Assembly: GCA_022813625.1 (NCBI GenBank)
Contig: JAKLMB010000030.1
Location: 1-64,000 of the forward strand
DNA length: 64,000 nucleotides
Reading direction: 5' to 3'
Source of the DNA: Aaosphaeria pasadenensis
Taxonomy: Eukaryota > Ascomycota > Dothideomycetes > Pleosporales
The position numbers and the translations under genes were made by a program. Below, one piece after another: positions 1 to 10,158 of the stretch. A model generated the notes under the pieces. It had not been told where the DNA came from. It did not search any database and saw only the letters and a list, made by a program, of their open reading frames with translations. Each line of letters starts with the position of its first letter. Within the stretch, counting starts at the first letter, position 1.

Positions 1-78
1 AAGAAGAAGAAGAAGAAGAAGAAGAAGAAGAAGAAGAAGAAGAAGAAGAAGAAGAAGAAGAAGAAGAAGAAGAAGAAA
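1..78. repeat. (AAG)n trinucleotide microsatellite
   Basis: About 25 uninterrupted AAG units open the window. On the minus strand they read CTT and follow directly after a consensus splice donor (GTGAGT at 83-78). They therefore lie inside an intron of the minus-strand gene at 84-763 rather than coding for poly-leucine. The array touches the window edge, so its full length is unknown. Confidence 0.95.
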
Positions 79-83
79 CTCAC

Positions 84-763
84 TCAAAAGCTGATGCATT
101 TTGCGGTGGAGCCAACTGTTCACCTCATGCAAGGCATCCTCGAGGCTAAGACAGGCGTTTGACTTGCTGAGGAGCCTCCAGACCGCTTTGGAGTTCGGGT
201 GGATATACCCGATGAGGGCACAGCGGTACTCGGCGACCTCTCCTGGCGGATGGGTCACTGGCGGTTCACTCAGTCAGCACGCGAGACTTCTGGAATAGAA
301 TGATGGGAAATGAGGTGCGAGAGAATCGGTAATTTCTGTTGGGAAGAAAAGTTCCGGATCCAACTCGGCGAGGATGCTGCTCAGAGGGTCTTGACTTACT
401 ATCGCGGGCGATAACCACATCGAAGTTTGAGGCAGCACCGTAATGGCGGCCATAAAGAGCGACGGCATTTGCTAGAGAAAGATGTCAGATGTATGCTACG
501 TATGATGTGAATGGATGCAACTAACCCAAGATTTGAGCCTTCAGTGTGGCAGAGTCCTCCCTGACATTGTATTGGGGCGAACGAGTGTAATTAGGATGAA
601 CATATCCTGGAGGGGGAAACTGAGGCACGTATGGTGGATTCGAGTGCTGAGAGCGAGATTGCGGTGGACTTGTAGGCTCGGCCGCAGCGGCATTGGCTGA
701 GCTACGATGGCGCTTCCTTGGATTGGGCTTGTCTCCAGAGCCGCTGTTGGGGTTGTCGGGCAT
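84..763 (-). CDS. Hypothetical protein, 3'-truncated by the window edge
   Basis: I do not recognise this gene. The model starts at the ATG at 763. Exon 1 is 763-526, exon 2 is 471-400 and exon 3 is 242-84; the last donor (GTGAGT) leads into the AAG/CTT microsatellite and off the window. Donors GTTAGT and GTAAGT and acceptors TAG and CAG keep phase across both complete introns. The first 70 residues are low-complexity and rich in Pro, Ser, Asn and Ala, with a basic patch (PRKRHR) that could be a nuclear localisation signal. The part after exon 1 looks globular (for example VAEYRCALIGYIHPNSKAVW), which supports the splicing because other frames there are interrupted. No catalytic motif is visible. 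Function unknown; the intron model is inferred. Confidence 0.6.
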
Positions 764-1656
764 GATGGAGATAGTGGGGATAGAGAGAGAGGAAGTTGTT
801 TGTTGCGGACGTGGAAGGGAGAAAGTGGGTTGACAGGATCTTAAAAAGTGAATTTATGAGAGGTGAGAATCAATCAGGTGAAAGAAAAGTTCGACTCATC
901 TTATTCTTGAGACGATAGATGCCATGGAAGAGGGAAAACAATCACGCGAGTAGTGATTGGTATTCTGAGCTCAGGCACCTTTGATGTACTTTTACTTCAT
1001 ACAAGAAAATCGCACCAATAGAGTGATTAGTTATCATCGCATGGAAGATCACTTGGAGTAGTGGTTGGTATGCATTCTTTTACTTTTTCATGACGATATT
1101 CGCGAAGTTCATCGTCGAAATCGGCTACGATGCATAAATCTTGCATGTCTGTTTAAGCAATAATTACCACGTAAACAGCGTGTCTTTGCATCATGATTAG
1201 ACGGCGAGTGGCATGATACTCACGATGGCCATAGCAATGGTTATAGAAGAGGGACGGGGCAGTGATGGGAACGAAACTGCCCAGCGTGGACATTATCAAA
1301 TGCATCACAGCTAATCGAACAGGATGTTGTGTTTGCTTCAATCTTCTTGGATTAGCTGGTGAAATTGGTCGAGCTATAGACGTTGGGCTTGCTGGCTTCT
1401 ACGTTCCTTGTTACATCTTCTGTTACCGATCATATGATTCAAGGAGGTGGTGGGTGCATGATTCTCATTGTCAGCACACACTTCAGACTTTAGTAAACAC
1501 CCATATACACGACGAGATCACTAGTTGGAAATGCGTTCTAGGACATTGTCGTTTGATTGAAACCCCTACTCTAGGGATCTAATTCGTTGCCACTGAGACA
1601 CCCACGTTTTCTGGACATTCACTGATTGAAATTGATTCCACCTTCTGCTAAAGGTA
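764..1656. other. Intergenic region, no gene seen
   Basis: This stretch holds the presumed promoter of the truncated minus-strand gene and the 3' region of the next minus-strand gene. Open frames here are short, and the longest (1262-1582, plus) begins with GTG and has no protein-like pattern. Confidence 0.5.
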
Positions 1657-2601
1657 TCAATTTGTGACGCCTTTGTCCGAACAGATGACGTTCCTCATGA
1701 GATTTGCACCATGGGCGTTGTTGTATTCCGGCATCAGGCGTTGAACATCTGCGTCCACTTTGCCAATAATTGCCATGCAATCATAATGTCCACCCCGCCT
1801 GCTTGATTGGAAGGACACGACCAATCTACCATTCGGCGTAGTTACTTCCACAAAATCCCCGATATTGCAGTAGTCTTTGATGACCCTGACATTGAAGGGG
1901 AATATGTCAATCCATTTTTCGCAGTTCTTCTTGTCTTCCGTCGATCTCTGTATTGCCGAGGCGATCGCACCAATCATGAGGTTTCGAAGTGCAATATTGT
2001 CTCCATAGTAGCTGCCCGTGACCGTGACCTGCAGAGGTTCCTTTGACTGTCCATGGAAGCCATCAATGTAGTTTACGGGAAAGATTCGGAAACCTTCCGG
2101 AAGACATCGACCGGGATGTAAGGGATCTAGCTAAAGGTGAGTGGGCTGTACTTCTCTATGGGGTAGCATGCAATGGGCTTCATTACCAGCTCTGCACAGT
2201 GATTGGAGACCCTTATATATCATGTCATACATCGCTGTATTCGAAATGATATTAGCTGTGTAATCCAACCTCGAGCCACTAGGAGCATTAGAGAATTACC
2301 AGGCCCCTTCAAACCACCGACATTCTGACGCAGAGTTCCAAGTTTCACCGTAACAGTGTTTGCTTGACCTTGACTGATCTCAGACGTAGCATTGACACCT
2401 GGAAGCTCGACACCCTCAACGCGTTGTTCGAAAGATTCAGTCGATGAATCACCACGAGTGGCTAAGTTGTACCTATCTGGAGTTGAATTAAGTCAAGGTT
2501 CTGTGACAGTCCTCAGATCGCCTACCATATCCGTCGGGTACAGCCACGGCAGATGCGGCGAGTACAAGAAAGAAGCCGAAGGCTAGGAAAAGAAGTCTCA
2601 T
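1657..2601 (-). CDS. Secreted cysteine-containing hypothetical protein
   Basis: A four-exon model (2601-2526, 2476-2300, 2255-2187, 2126-1657) gives 263 residues, with every junction in phase. The start is fixed by a typical signal peptide, about 20 residues long: Arg at position 3, then a hydrophobic core rich in Leu, Phe and Ala ending ASAVAVP. The mature part has six cysteines, near LCRADP, GRCLPE, KNCEKW, DYCNIG, YDCMAI and VICSDK, so up to three disulfides are possible. One N-glycosylation sequon (NATS) lies in exon 2. There is no transmembrane segment after the signal and no enzyme motif I recognise. Introns are very short (44-60 nt). It is transcribed divergently from DNA ligase I. Candidate roles such as effector or cell-surface protein are inference only. 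Confidence 0.6.
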
Positions 2602-2813
2602 AGTTGCTCTCGTACGGATGACTAGTCTTTCGATAATTGAGCAGTCGTCGTATGCCGGAGTTGTGACGTGGGATCAAGCGTTCTTTAATAGATGGAGAAA
2701 GGAAGGAGTGAGGAGTGAGGAGGAAAGAAAGGAAAGAAGGAAGTGAAGGAAATGTCGGGTCGGAGGCAGGAAATTCGAAACAGTGGCGCACTGATTCACT
2801 TTGGCTCTACCTC

Positions 2814-2834
2814 ACTTCTACTTCTACTTCTACT
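2814..2834. repeat. (ACTTCT)n short tandem repeat
   Basis: Three and a half perfect copies of the hexamer ACTTCT lie upstream of the secreted-protein gene. No function is evident. Confidence 0.7.
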
Positions 2835-3237
2835 GATTGGCATTGTGCAGGGACCTTCGTCTGTCTTTCTCACCGAATTTTGTTCTGACTGATTAAGCTC
2901 TGGAAGTTGGATGTGTTGTTTCATCTCTAGATGTATATCTGATCATCTATCCACGGACCTTCGAAAAACACAAGAATAGTAAATATGGTAGATATAGCAA
3001 AGAGGCCAGAATAGTCACACTAGTGAATCTTCTCATCTTTCATCTCTCACTGTGTTGCTTCTCAATAGTCCAAGCAGTGGGATATGCAAATCGCTCGTAA
3101 TCATGCGAATTTAGAGCGTATACCTAGATCTCACCAATGCATCAATTTTCGCATGATGATGTTACAGCTGAATGAAAGTGATATTCATAGCGAAAGAAAG
3201 TATCGGGGGCATTTCAGTTCATGTCATGGGTAATTCA

Positions 3238-3243
3238 ACGCGT
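3238..3243. promoter_or_regulatory. MCB-like element (ACGCGT) upstream of DNA ligase I
   Basis: The sequence AACGCGTT contains the MluI cell-cycle box ACGCGT about 130 bp before the ligase ATG. In yeasts MBF binds this element to switch on DNA-synthesis genes at G1/S, CDC9 among them. A related GACGCG lies about 20 bp downstream. ACGCGT also occurs elsewhere in the window, so the functional reading rests mainly on location. Confidence 0.35.
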
Positions 3244-3371
3244 TCAACTGTAGCACGTGCAGACGCGATGGTGGTGGTCAAAGCTCAAATCATCTATGAC
3301 GTTCCGTCGAGATTCCATACCGGGGACATGATGGATCAACAATAAAACCATTAAATCCTAGTATTTAAACT

Positions 3372-5984
3372 ATGAGCAGCCCGTCTAAGCGGCGGAAGAA
3401 GAACGATAGCTCCGCGCAACCAATACGAAACTTGGACTTCTTCTTCGCGAAGCAGAAAGAAGCCGCAACCAAGTCCGCAAATGCCGTGCAAGAAGCTGAG
3501 GATAATGTCACCAACTCGGAGGTTCTGACGGACGAGGAACTCGCCAGGAAATTGCAGGATGAATGGAACAAACAGGATCAGGTCGATGCAGCTTCAGAGC
3601 GCAATGACGATCTCTACGACGACCCCCAGGCATCTATCGTAAAGCGCGCGTCCGAACAGGCCATCGATGGGGGAAAGGATAGCCCAACAGATAATGAGAG
3701 GCTCACCGCCAAAGATATGAAACCGGACAATTCGAAACAGAAAAGTACGCTCTCGTTGCAGTCAACAGCCGCCGAGGAGGACACTGTATCCGTCAACATT
3801 CCCTTCGACCAAAGCCCCCTCGAATTCGAGCCTGCGCAGTATATACCAGACTTACAGAGACATTGGGCATCTGAGGGGGGGCACGCTACATACGCGCTAC
3901 TTACCCGTTGTTTTGTGCTAGTCAATAGCACTACAAGTAGGATCAAGATTGTGGATACTTTAGTGAATCTTTTACGGGTTTTGATCGAAGGCCACCCTGA
4001 GAGCTTGCTGCCAGCCGTTTGGCTTGCAACCAATTCCATTTCTCCGCCGTATATCGACCTCGAGCTTGGACTAGGAGGGTCCGCCATTTCGAAAGCCTTG
4101 AAGAAAGTCTGCGGTCTTGACAATGCTGGTTTGAAAACCTTGTATAACAAGTATGGTGACCCTGGAGACGTTGCATTCGAAGCAAAAAAACGACAGTCAT
4201 TTACCTTGCGAAAGCCCAAGCCATTGACCATCAAAGGCGTATTCGATTCTTTGGTCAAGATCGCCAATAGCAAAGGTCACGGAAGTGTAGAAGTGAAGCA
4301 AAGAATTGTGGAGCGTCTTATCCAAGATGCGAGAGGCGCAGAGGAGAGCCGTTATATTGTCCGTACCTTAGTACAGCATCTGAGAATCGGTGCTGTAAAG
4401 ACCACGATGCTCATCGCCCTGTCGCGTGCATTCATACTCTCGAAGCCTCAAGGCGCCGATTTTGAAATTCGAGATTCGAAAGAGCTTAAGAGATTGAAGA
4501 AAGAGGAGTTGGCAGAAGTTTATGCCCGAAAAGAAGAAATAGTCAAAGCTTGTTTCGCGAGACGCCCGAATTACAATGATCTTATACCAGCGCTTATTCA
4601 GGTTGGTGTTTGCGAGGAATTACTTCTGCGTTGCGGCCTTGCGCTTCATATTCCGCTGCGACCCATGCTTGGAAGCATTACCCGTGATTTGGGAGAGATG
4701 ATAACGAAACTCCAGGGCCGGGACTTCAGCTGCGAGTACAAATATGACGGTCAACGCGCCCAAGTTCACTGTGACGAGAAGGGCAAGGTCACGATCTTCT
4801 CCCGACATCTTGAAGTGATGACGGACAAGTACCCCGATCTAGTTGATTTAGTGCCTAAGATACGCGGAGAAAGTGTATCTAGCTTCATTCTGGAGGGCGA
4901 AGTTGTGGCCATTGATCGAGATTCTGGTGAATTGAAGACCTTCCAAACACTTGCTAACCGTGCGCGGAAGGATGTAGTGATTGGAAGTGTTACCATTGAC
5001 GTGTGTCTATTCGCCTTCGACCTCATGTATCTCAATGGCGAGGAACTCCTAGACCGACCTTTCAGAGAGAGGCGATCCTTGCTAAGGAGCTTGTTCGTCG
5101 AGATTCCTCACAATTTCACATGGGTGAAGAGCATTGATGCCACATCCGCAGATGTAGAAACAGTGCAGTCTTTCTTCAAGAGTGCGACAGATATTAAATG
5201 CGAGGGAATCATGGTAAAAATCCTCGACAATCTACCCAATCCTGATCTGTTAGGCGACGAAGAACACGCCGAGGATGATAAGGTCCCCGAACCGCCCACG
5301 CCGAAAAAGAAAGGCAAGAACACGAGTTCTAAAGCAAAGACAACCAATGGAGAGGGTGGTGCTGAGGGCAAGGGTTCACGTCGGAAAGCCCTGCTATCTA
5401 CATACGAACCAGACAAGCGTCTAGATTCCTGGCTAAAGGTGAAAAAAGACTACAATACGTCCGCGGACACCCTCGATCTGATCCCGATTGCCGGTTTTCA
5501 CGGTTCAGGACGCAAATCGAAATGGTGGTCACCAATACTTCTTGCTGTTAGAAATGCCGAGACTGGTTCTTTAGAAGCAGTGACGAAATGCATGTCCGGC
5601 TTCACGGATGCTTTTTACAAAGCCAACCGTGCTAAGTACGACAAGGATGATCCCGAGAACACAAGTGTGCTACCAGAGAAACCGCATTATGTGGATTACA
5701 ACGGAGGGGCAGGCCGGCCGGACGTCTGGTTTGAACCGCAGGAAGTCTGGGAGGTCGCATTTGCAGACTTGACCCTCAGTCCAACCTATACCGCAGCGAT
5801 CGGTCTCGTCAGTGACGAAAGGGGGCTCAGTACCAGGTTTCCGAGATTTTTGAAAGTAAGGGAAGACAAGGGAATTGACGAGGCAACCGAAGCTGCAGAT
5901 CTGGCTTCGATGTACAGAAAACAAGAGGCTAGGATTCCCAATCCGCAAGAAAAGGAGCTTGTGGACGAATTGGAGGACGATTGA
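3372..5984 (+). CDS. CDC9: ATP-dependent DNA ligase I (Cdc9/LIG1 type)
   Basis: The single-exon protein of 870 residues joins Okazaki fragments and seals nicks in replication and excision repair. A PIP-box-like segment at the N-terminus (NLDFFFAKQ, residues 20-30), next to a basic patch (KRRKK), indicates PCNA binding and nuclear import. The DNA-binding domain spans about residues 140-420. The adenylation domain carries motif I (YKYDGQRAQ, catalytic Lys457), motif III (FAFDLMYLNGE), motif IV (EGIMVK) and motif V (SWLKVKKDY). An OB-fold region follows. Between motifs IV and V lies a charged, lysine- and proline-rich insert of about 60 residues, ending RRKALLSTYEPDKR; similar inserts are known from other fungal ligases. 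Length fits the family. The start is the first ATG of the frame and keeps the PIP box at the extreme N-terminus. Confidence 0.97.
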   Translation: MSSPSKRRKKNDSSAQPIRNLDFFFAKQKEAATKSANAVQEAEDNVTNSEVLTDEELARKLQDEWNKQDQVDAASERNDDLYDDPQASIVKRASEQAIDGGKDSPTDNERLTAKDMKPDNSKQKSTLSLQSTAAEEDTVSVNIPFDQSPLEFEPAQYIPDLQRHWASEGGHATYALLTRCFVLVNSTTSRIKIVDTLVNLLRVLIEGHPESLLPAVWLATNSISPPYIDLELGLGGSAISKALKKVCGLDNAGLKTLYNKYGDPGDVAFEAKKRQSFTLRKPKPLTIKGVFDSLVKIANSKGHGSVEVKQRIVERLIQDARGAEESRYIVRTLVQHLRIGAVKTTMLIALSRAFILSKPQGADFEIRDSKELKRLKKEELAEVYARKEEIVKACFARRPNYNDLIPALIQVGVCEELLLRCGLALHIPLRPMLGSITRDLGEMITKLQGRDFSCEYKYDGQRAQVHCDEKGKVTIFSRHLEVMTDKYPDLVDLVPKIRGESVSSFILEGEVVAIDRDSGELKTFQTLANRARKDVVIGSVTIDVCLFAFDLMYLNGEELLDRPFRERRSLLRSLFVEIPHNFTWVKSIDATSADVETVQSFFKSATDIKCEGIMVKILDNLPNPDLLGDEEHAEDDKVPEPPTPKKKGKNTSSKAKTTNGEGGAEGKGSRRKALLSTYEPDKRLDSWLKVKKDYNTSADTLDLIPIAGFHGSGRKSKWWSPILLAVRNAETGSLEAVTKCMSGFTDAFYKANRAKYDKDDPENTSVLPEKPHYVDYNGGAGRPDVWFEPQEVWEVAFADLTLSPTYTAAIGLVSDERGLSTRFPRFLKVREDKGIDEATEAADLASMYRKQEARIPNPQEKELVDELEDD

Positions 5985-6526
5985 AACGACTAGACCATGC
6001 TTTAACCAGGAAGACGATTTGAACCTCATATAATAAGTTTACGATGGGAATATTCGAATCACACAATCTAGCGACCGATGAATGCAATATCCAGATGCAC
6101 CAGGCTGCCTTGAACGCCAACATTGAAGACGTCCCAATTTTCTTCTTGCATTCGTATTCGAATACTGTTGGGGAAAAGCACGTTAAAGCGTGATGCGTTC
6201 ATATCTTCAATTGGTCACATTAGAAATCATGTAGTCCCTTTTTGAGTATACCCATTGTTATGAATCTCAGATTACCGGAGAGACAGTCGATATAAAGAGC
6301 GTTCTACCGACCTGTGAGATAATCGAGACTACATAGGTCTCCAAGTAAAAGTTTTAAATTAGGTCCATATCGAAATATTGATAACCTATCATACGGATAG
6401 TGCATAGGCTAATTCATAATTGCGGTATTACATCATAGGTACATTGTCAATGGCACGAAAATATCTGTATCTAATGAAGTCAACATAATGGCACACAAGA
6501 TTACAGTGTTCACAGTGCTGTTCGAG
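5985..6526. other. Convergent intergenic region, no gene seen
   Basis: This AT-rich 540-bp spacer lies between the 3' ends of DNA ligase I and the FAD monooxygenase and probably holds both 3' UTRs. No structured element stands out. Confidence 0.5.
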
Positions 6527-7738
6527 CTAGTGGTACAATGGTAAATTCCACCCGTCTTTGTCGTCTCTGTTCCATCTTGGTAAAAGTTCGGGTATGCGGA
6601 GGAAACAGATCAGACCAACAATGAAATGCAAAATCGCAATACCCCATTGGGTTTCTGGAATGGCCAAGTGAAGAAGGGTCGGCTTGAGCTTTTGGACTTC
6701 CTCGATGAAGGGTCTCAGCTTCTGATCATAGTTCGAAAATGCTTGTGACAAGTCATCAGGATGGCGGTTGATCTCTCCAGCCAATACGTAGGCACCGACC
6801 AAACTTGCCGAAGTCCCCATTCCGCTAAAGGGAGAAGGGCAATGCGCAGCGTCTCCAATGAGTACGACTCGACCTTTGGACCACGTATTGGTACAGACCT
6901 GGACCACTTCCTGAGAGTAGAAGTTCTCTGTCGTCTGCATCCCCTTCAGAAAGCGTTCAGTCTGCCATCCTGCGCCCTTGAACCTCTCGGTCCAGAACTC
7001 TTTCTGCTGGTGTATTGAGGTCTTGGGAATGCTGGACAATTGAGGATCATCATCCCTGAGAATGAGATACACTTGGGTTTCGGTATCATTGTGCGTTCTG
7101 CGAAATATCATTCTTCCACCAGGGCTATGGTACGTCCTACGAATATTGGTATCTCCTGGCTCACGTGGGATGAAATAGTATGCCATGTGTATGCCTAATC
7201 GGCGATATGGTTCTGGAGCAGCTGGAGACAAGATGGCTCTCCGGACACGTGAACCCTGGCCATCAGCGCCGACGAGCATATCGAAGGTGCCTGATGAGCC
7301 ATCGGAGAAGCGAGCAACTACCTGCTTGTCGTCCTGCTCGAAACTCTCAACAGTTATGCCGAAGACATACTCAACTTGGTCCTTCGTCGCGTCGTACAGT
7401 ATTCTAACGAGATCTCCTCTCATGATTTCGTACTCAGAGGTTGGACCCTGTCTACCTTGACCAGATTTGTTTGCCATTATGGTACCTTTGACATTACCGT
7501 GGGAATCGATAATTGCTACTCCAGCTTCATCGACGAGTTTGGAACGAATCGTCTCTAGGAGACCCATTCGTTTAGAGACTTCAATTCCTTGAGAACGAAG
7601 GTCGATCTGAGCACCAGTGGCCCTAAGCGCCGGGAACCGCTCGACAATGGTGACTTTGTGGCCGCCTTTCGCAAGCCAAAAGCCTAGGGCTGGACCTGCG
7701 CAGCCGCCTCCACATATAAGGACGTTGAGTCGCGACAT
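6527..7738 (-). CDS. FAD-dependent monooxygenase (PHBH/TetX-like fold)
   Basis: The intronless protein of 403 residues starts at the ATG at 7738. The N-terminus has a Rossmann fold for FAD (VLICGGGCAGPALGFWLA, followed by VTIVER at the second strand). The second FAD signature, GDAAHCPSPFSGMGTS, lies near residue 300, and an internal DMLVGADGQGSRVR segment matches the DG motif that contacts both FAD and NAD(P)H. These are the three hallmarks of group A flavoprotein hydroxylases, which insert one oxygen atom into aromatic or polyketide-like substrates. A hydrophobic stretch near the C-terminus (AILHFIVGLICFLRI) may be a membrane anchor. The substrate cannot be told from sequence. No biosynthetic neighbours are present, so it looks like a stand-alone catabolic or detoxifying enzyme. 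Confidence 0.9.
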   Translation of the reverse strand: MSRLNVLICGGGCAGPALGFWLAKGGHKVTIVERFPALRATGAQIDLRSQGIEVSKRMGLLETIRSKLVDEAGVAIIDSHGNVKGTIMANKSGQGRQGPTSEYEIMRGDLVRILYDATKDQVEYVFGITVESFEQDDKQVVARFSDGSSGTFDMLVGADGQGSRVRRAILSPAAPEPYRRLGIHMAYYFIPREPGDTNIRRTYHSPGGRMIFRRTHNDTETQVYLILRDDDPQLSSIPKTSIHQQKEFWTERFKGAGWQTERFLKGMQTTENFYSQEVVQVCTNTWSKGRVVLIGDAAHCPSPFSGMGTSASLVGAYVLAGEINRHPDDLSQAFSNYDQKLRPFIEEVQKLKPTLLHLAIPETQWGIAILHFIVGLICFLRIPELLPRWNRDDKDGWNLPLYH

Positions 7739-8553
7739 TCATGAATTGAACTCTGGTAAGGCCTAGGAGCTTTAAGAACAAGCAGGATTGATATTTACTG
7801 AATCACGTCAACTATAAACCTTGGAGATTTTGCAGTGGCAGACACTTATTTGGTGCTAATCAACATGATGACCTCACATATGATGTTCCCCTCATTTCAG
7901 CTGGCCCAGCCGTGTCTTAGCGCCCACGACGCCTTCCCTACAAAACTACAACAACGTCCACCGCTAGCATCGTCGAAGCTCGACAATAAGTTTCTCGCCG
8001 AGGAAGCTCGACGATGCTCTCTTATCTTCCGGAGATGATGCCTCTGGGTGGTTGGTGCCAAGACGTTGCAACGGCCGAATCATTCTGGAAATGCCGATCT
8101 GCGGTGGCCGCATGAACAGGGAAATTGACATCCACCAACCCGGCGAGTGGGGAGATTTCAGTAATCTGTTCCACCCGAGGTCTCGATTGAATCAAACATC
8201 CAGCAAACAAGGAAGCTGTACAACGGACCTGCAGCAGCTATTCCGCCAAGATGGCTAAGGATTCTTATCGCTGCTTAAGTTGGTCAAGAGGCCCTGAAGC
8301 CAAGCAAGAGCTAGGATGAAGCATCTGCCTATTTAAGCAGGTCGGTATAGTCCCGCTCGTGTTTATCCTGGACCTCGCCATCAGCACGTCAGCAGAGAGT
8401 CCCTTGGCCTGTTTGGATGTCAATAATAACAATGCAAGAGGCACGGTTTAAAATGAGGCAGACCCTCGTCCTGTGCCACCTCCATCCCCATCCTCTTCTT
8501 TCTCTGCTCAACTTCGAGAGGAGAGCAATTGGGAGGAAACGCAATCACACAAG
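7739..8553. other. Divergent intergenic region with an 11-bp inverted repeat
   Basis: This is the upstream region of both the monooxygenase (minus) and the aminopeptidase (plus). It contains a perfect 11-bp inverted repeat at 7966-7976 and 8008-8018, a GATA-type TTATCT site near 8022-8028 and a TATA-like TATTTAAG near 8330. GATA sites would suit nitrogen control of a secreted peptidase, but this is inference. No gene is seen. Confidence 0.4.
7966..8018. repeat. Perfect 11-bp inverted repeat
   Basis: AGCATCGTCGA at 7966-7976 is the exact reverse complement of TCGACGATGCT at 8008-8018, with 31 bp between the arms. It could form a hairpin or mark a transcription-factor dyad; no coding sequence overlaps it. 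Confidence 0.6.
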
Positions 8554-10158
8554 ATGGCTATTTGGAAATCAATTGTCGCTACGGCTGCAATTGCCGCCAC
8601 TGTTGTCGATGCAGGCACTCTGGCGCCCCGAAACGGTTACAAGTCGCTCGTCGATTCGGTTCGTCGCATCTCACAACACTACACAAGAAGGCATAGCACT
8701 GACATCCCATCTAGAAAAGCCTTCGCAAGCAGATCAAGACCGAAGCTTTGAAGAAGAGAGCAGAGACTCTCCAGGACATTGCTTACAGCACCCCCGGAAA
8801 GAATCGCGTGATCGGTAGCGAGGGACATGAAAACACCGTCAAGTACATTCAGAAGGAACTCGGCCAGTTCCCTGACTACTACACGGTTGAACTTCAAGGC
8901 GTGGAGCTTTCAATTGGTGTCTCGGCTAATCTGACCGCCAACGACAAGACCATTGAGGTCTACGCTGTCACCTTGGCTCCGAGTGGCCATGTCAGTGGTC
9001 CCTTGGTCGCCGTTCCCAACTTGGGCTGCGAGGAAGTGAGTGTTGCGCCGTCAATTGCCAGCCCGATGCATGGTTGCTAATCTACTTGTACAGTCTGATT
9101 TCACTGAGAGCCTAGAGGGAAAGATTGCGATCATCTACCGAGGCACATGCGAATTCGGCATTAAGGTCGGGCTTGCCGTGTCCAAGGGTGCCATCGGTGT
9201 TATTGCGTACAACAACGGAGAGGGTACCTTGGAGGGATACTCCCTTCAAAAGTTCGAAGATCCCGAGAACCCATATGTCCCAGTCGGTGGTATCTCCCAG
9301 GGCGCGGGTGAGGCACTCGTTGCACAGCTCGAGGCCGGCCAGGAGGTCACCGTTGATCTGACCACCGAGACCAACGTTGCCACCAGCTACAACGTCATTG
9401 CCCAGACCAAGGGTGGTGATCAAGAGAACGTTATCCACCTCGGTGGTCACTCTGACTCCGTTACTGCTGGCCCGGGTATCAACGACAATGGATCCGGCAC
9501 ATCCTCTCTTTTGGAGGTTGCCGCTCAGCTCACTCGATATGCAGTCAAGAACGCTGTTCGTTTCAGCTGGTGGACTGCGGAAGAGGCCGGTCTGCTCGGA
9601 GCCACCTACTACGTCTCCAAGCTTTCCCCAGAGGAGAAGCAGAAGATCCGTCTCTTCCTCGATTTTGATATGATGGCTTCGCCCAACTACGCTTTCCAGA
9701 TCTACGATGGCGATGGTTCCGCTTTCAACTCCACTGGTCCACCCGGATCGGCCGAGGCTGAAGCGGAATTCACCCACTACTTCGCCGATATTGCCGCTGT
9801 CAACCACACCGAGATTGAGTTTGATGGTCGCTCCGATTACGGTCCTTTCTTGGAGGCTGGCATCGCTGCGGGAGGAATTGCTTGCGGTGCTGAGGGCATC
9901 AAGACTGAGGAAGAAGAGGCCATGTTCGGTGGTGCAGCAGGCGTGCCATACGATGTCAACTATCACGAGGATGGTGACACCGTGAACAACCTCAACTACG
10001 AGGCATGGATCGAGATGACCAAGGCTATCGCCCACGTTACCGCTGTCTATGCTCGAAGCTTCGACAGCTTGCCTCCCAAGAACTCTACCTCCCTCCAAAA
10101 GAGGGCCGCGAGGTACGCACAGTTCAAGCAGACTAAGAGGTTTCAAAAGTGGGTTTAG
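8554..10158 (+). CDS. LAP2: Secreted M28 leucine aminopeptidase (LAP2-like)
   Basis: Three exons (8554-8658, 8715-9035, 9094-10158) encode 496 residues, the usual length for fungal LAP2/aminopeptidase Y. The enzyme removes N-terminal residues from peptides outside the cell. A signal peptide (about residues 1-20, ending ATVVDAGT) is followed by a propeptide-like segment. A protease-associated (PA) domain lies around residues 115-230. The M28 di-zinc centre is complete: His261 (GGHSDSV), Asp273 (NDNGSG), catalytic Glu305 and ligand Glu306 (TAEEAG), Asp333 (LDFDMMAS) and His432 (NYHEDGDT). Intron 1 uses an unusual GTTCGT donor, but both junctions are in phase and restore the family pattern. The ATG at 8554 was chosen because it alone gives a signal peptide. 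Codon bias suggests strong expression. Confidence 0.95.

Larger units (their letters stand above)
2602..3371. other. Divergent intergenic region between secreted protein and DNA ligase genes
   Basis: This is the shared upstream region of two divergent genes. It holds a purine-rich tract on the plus strand at about 2690-2760 (pyrimidine-rich in the sense of the minus-strand gene), a short ACTTCT hexamer run at about 2814-2834, and an MCB-like site at 3238-3243 near the ligase. No gene is seen. Confidence 0.5.

Noticed and set aside
1262..1582. 106-codon plus-strand frame
   Set aside because: It begins with GTG, not ATG, and has no protein-like pattern or splice context.
6527..10158. Secondary-metabolite cluster built on the FAD monooxygenase and peptidase
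   Set aside because: No backbone enzyme, transporter or cluster regulator is present, and neighbours are DNA ligase and TAN1.
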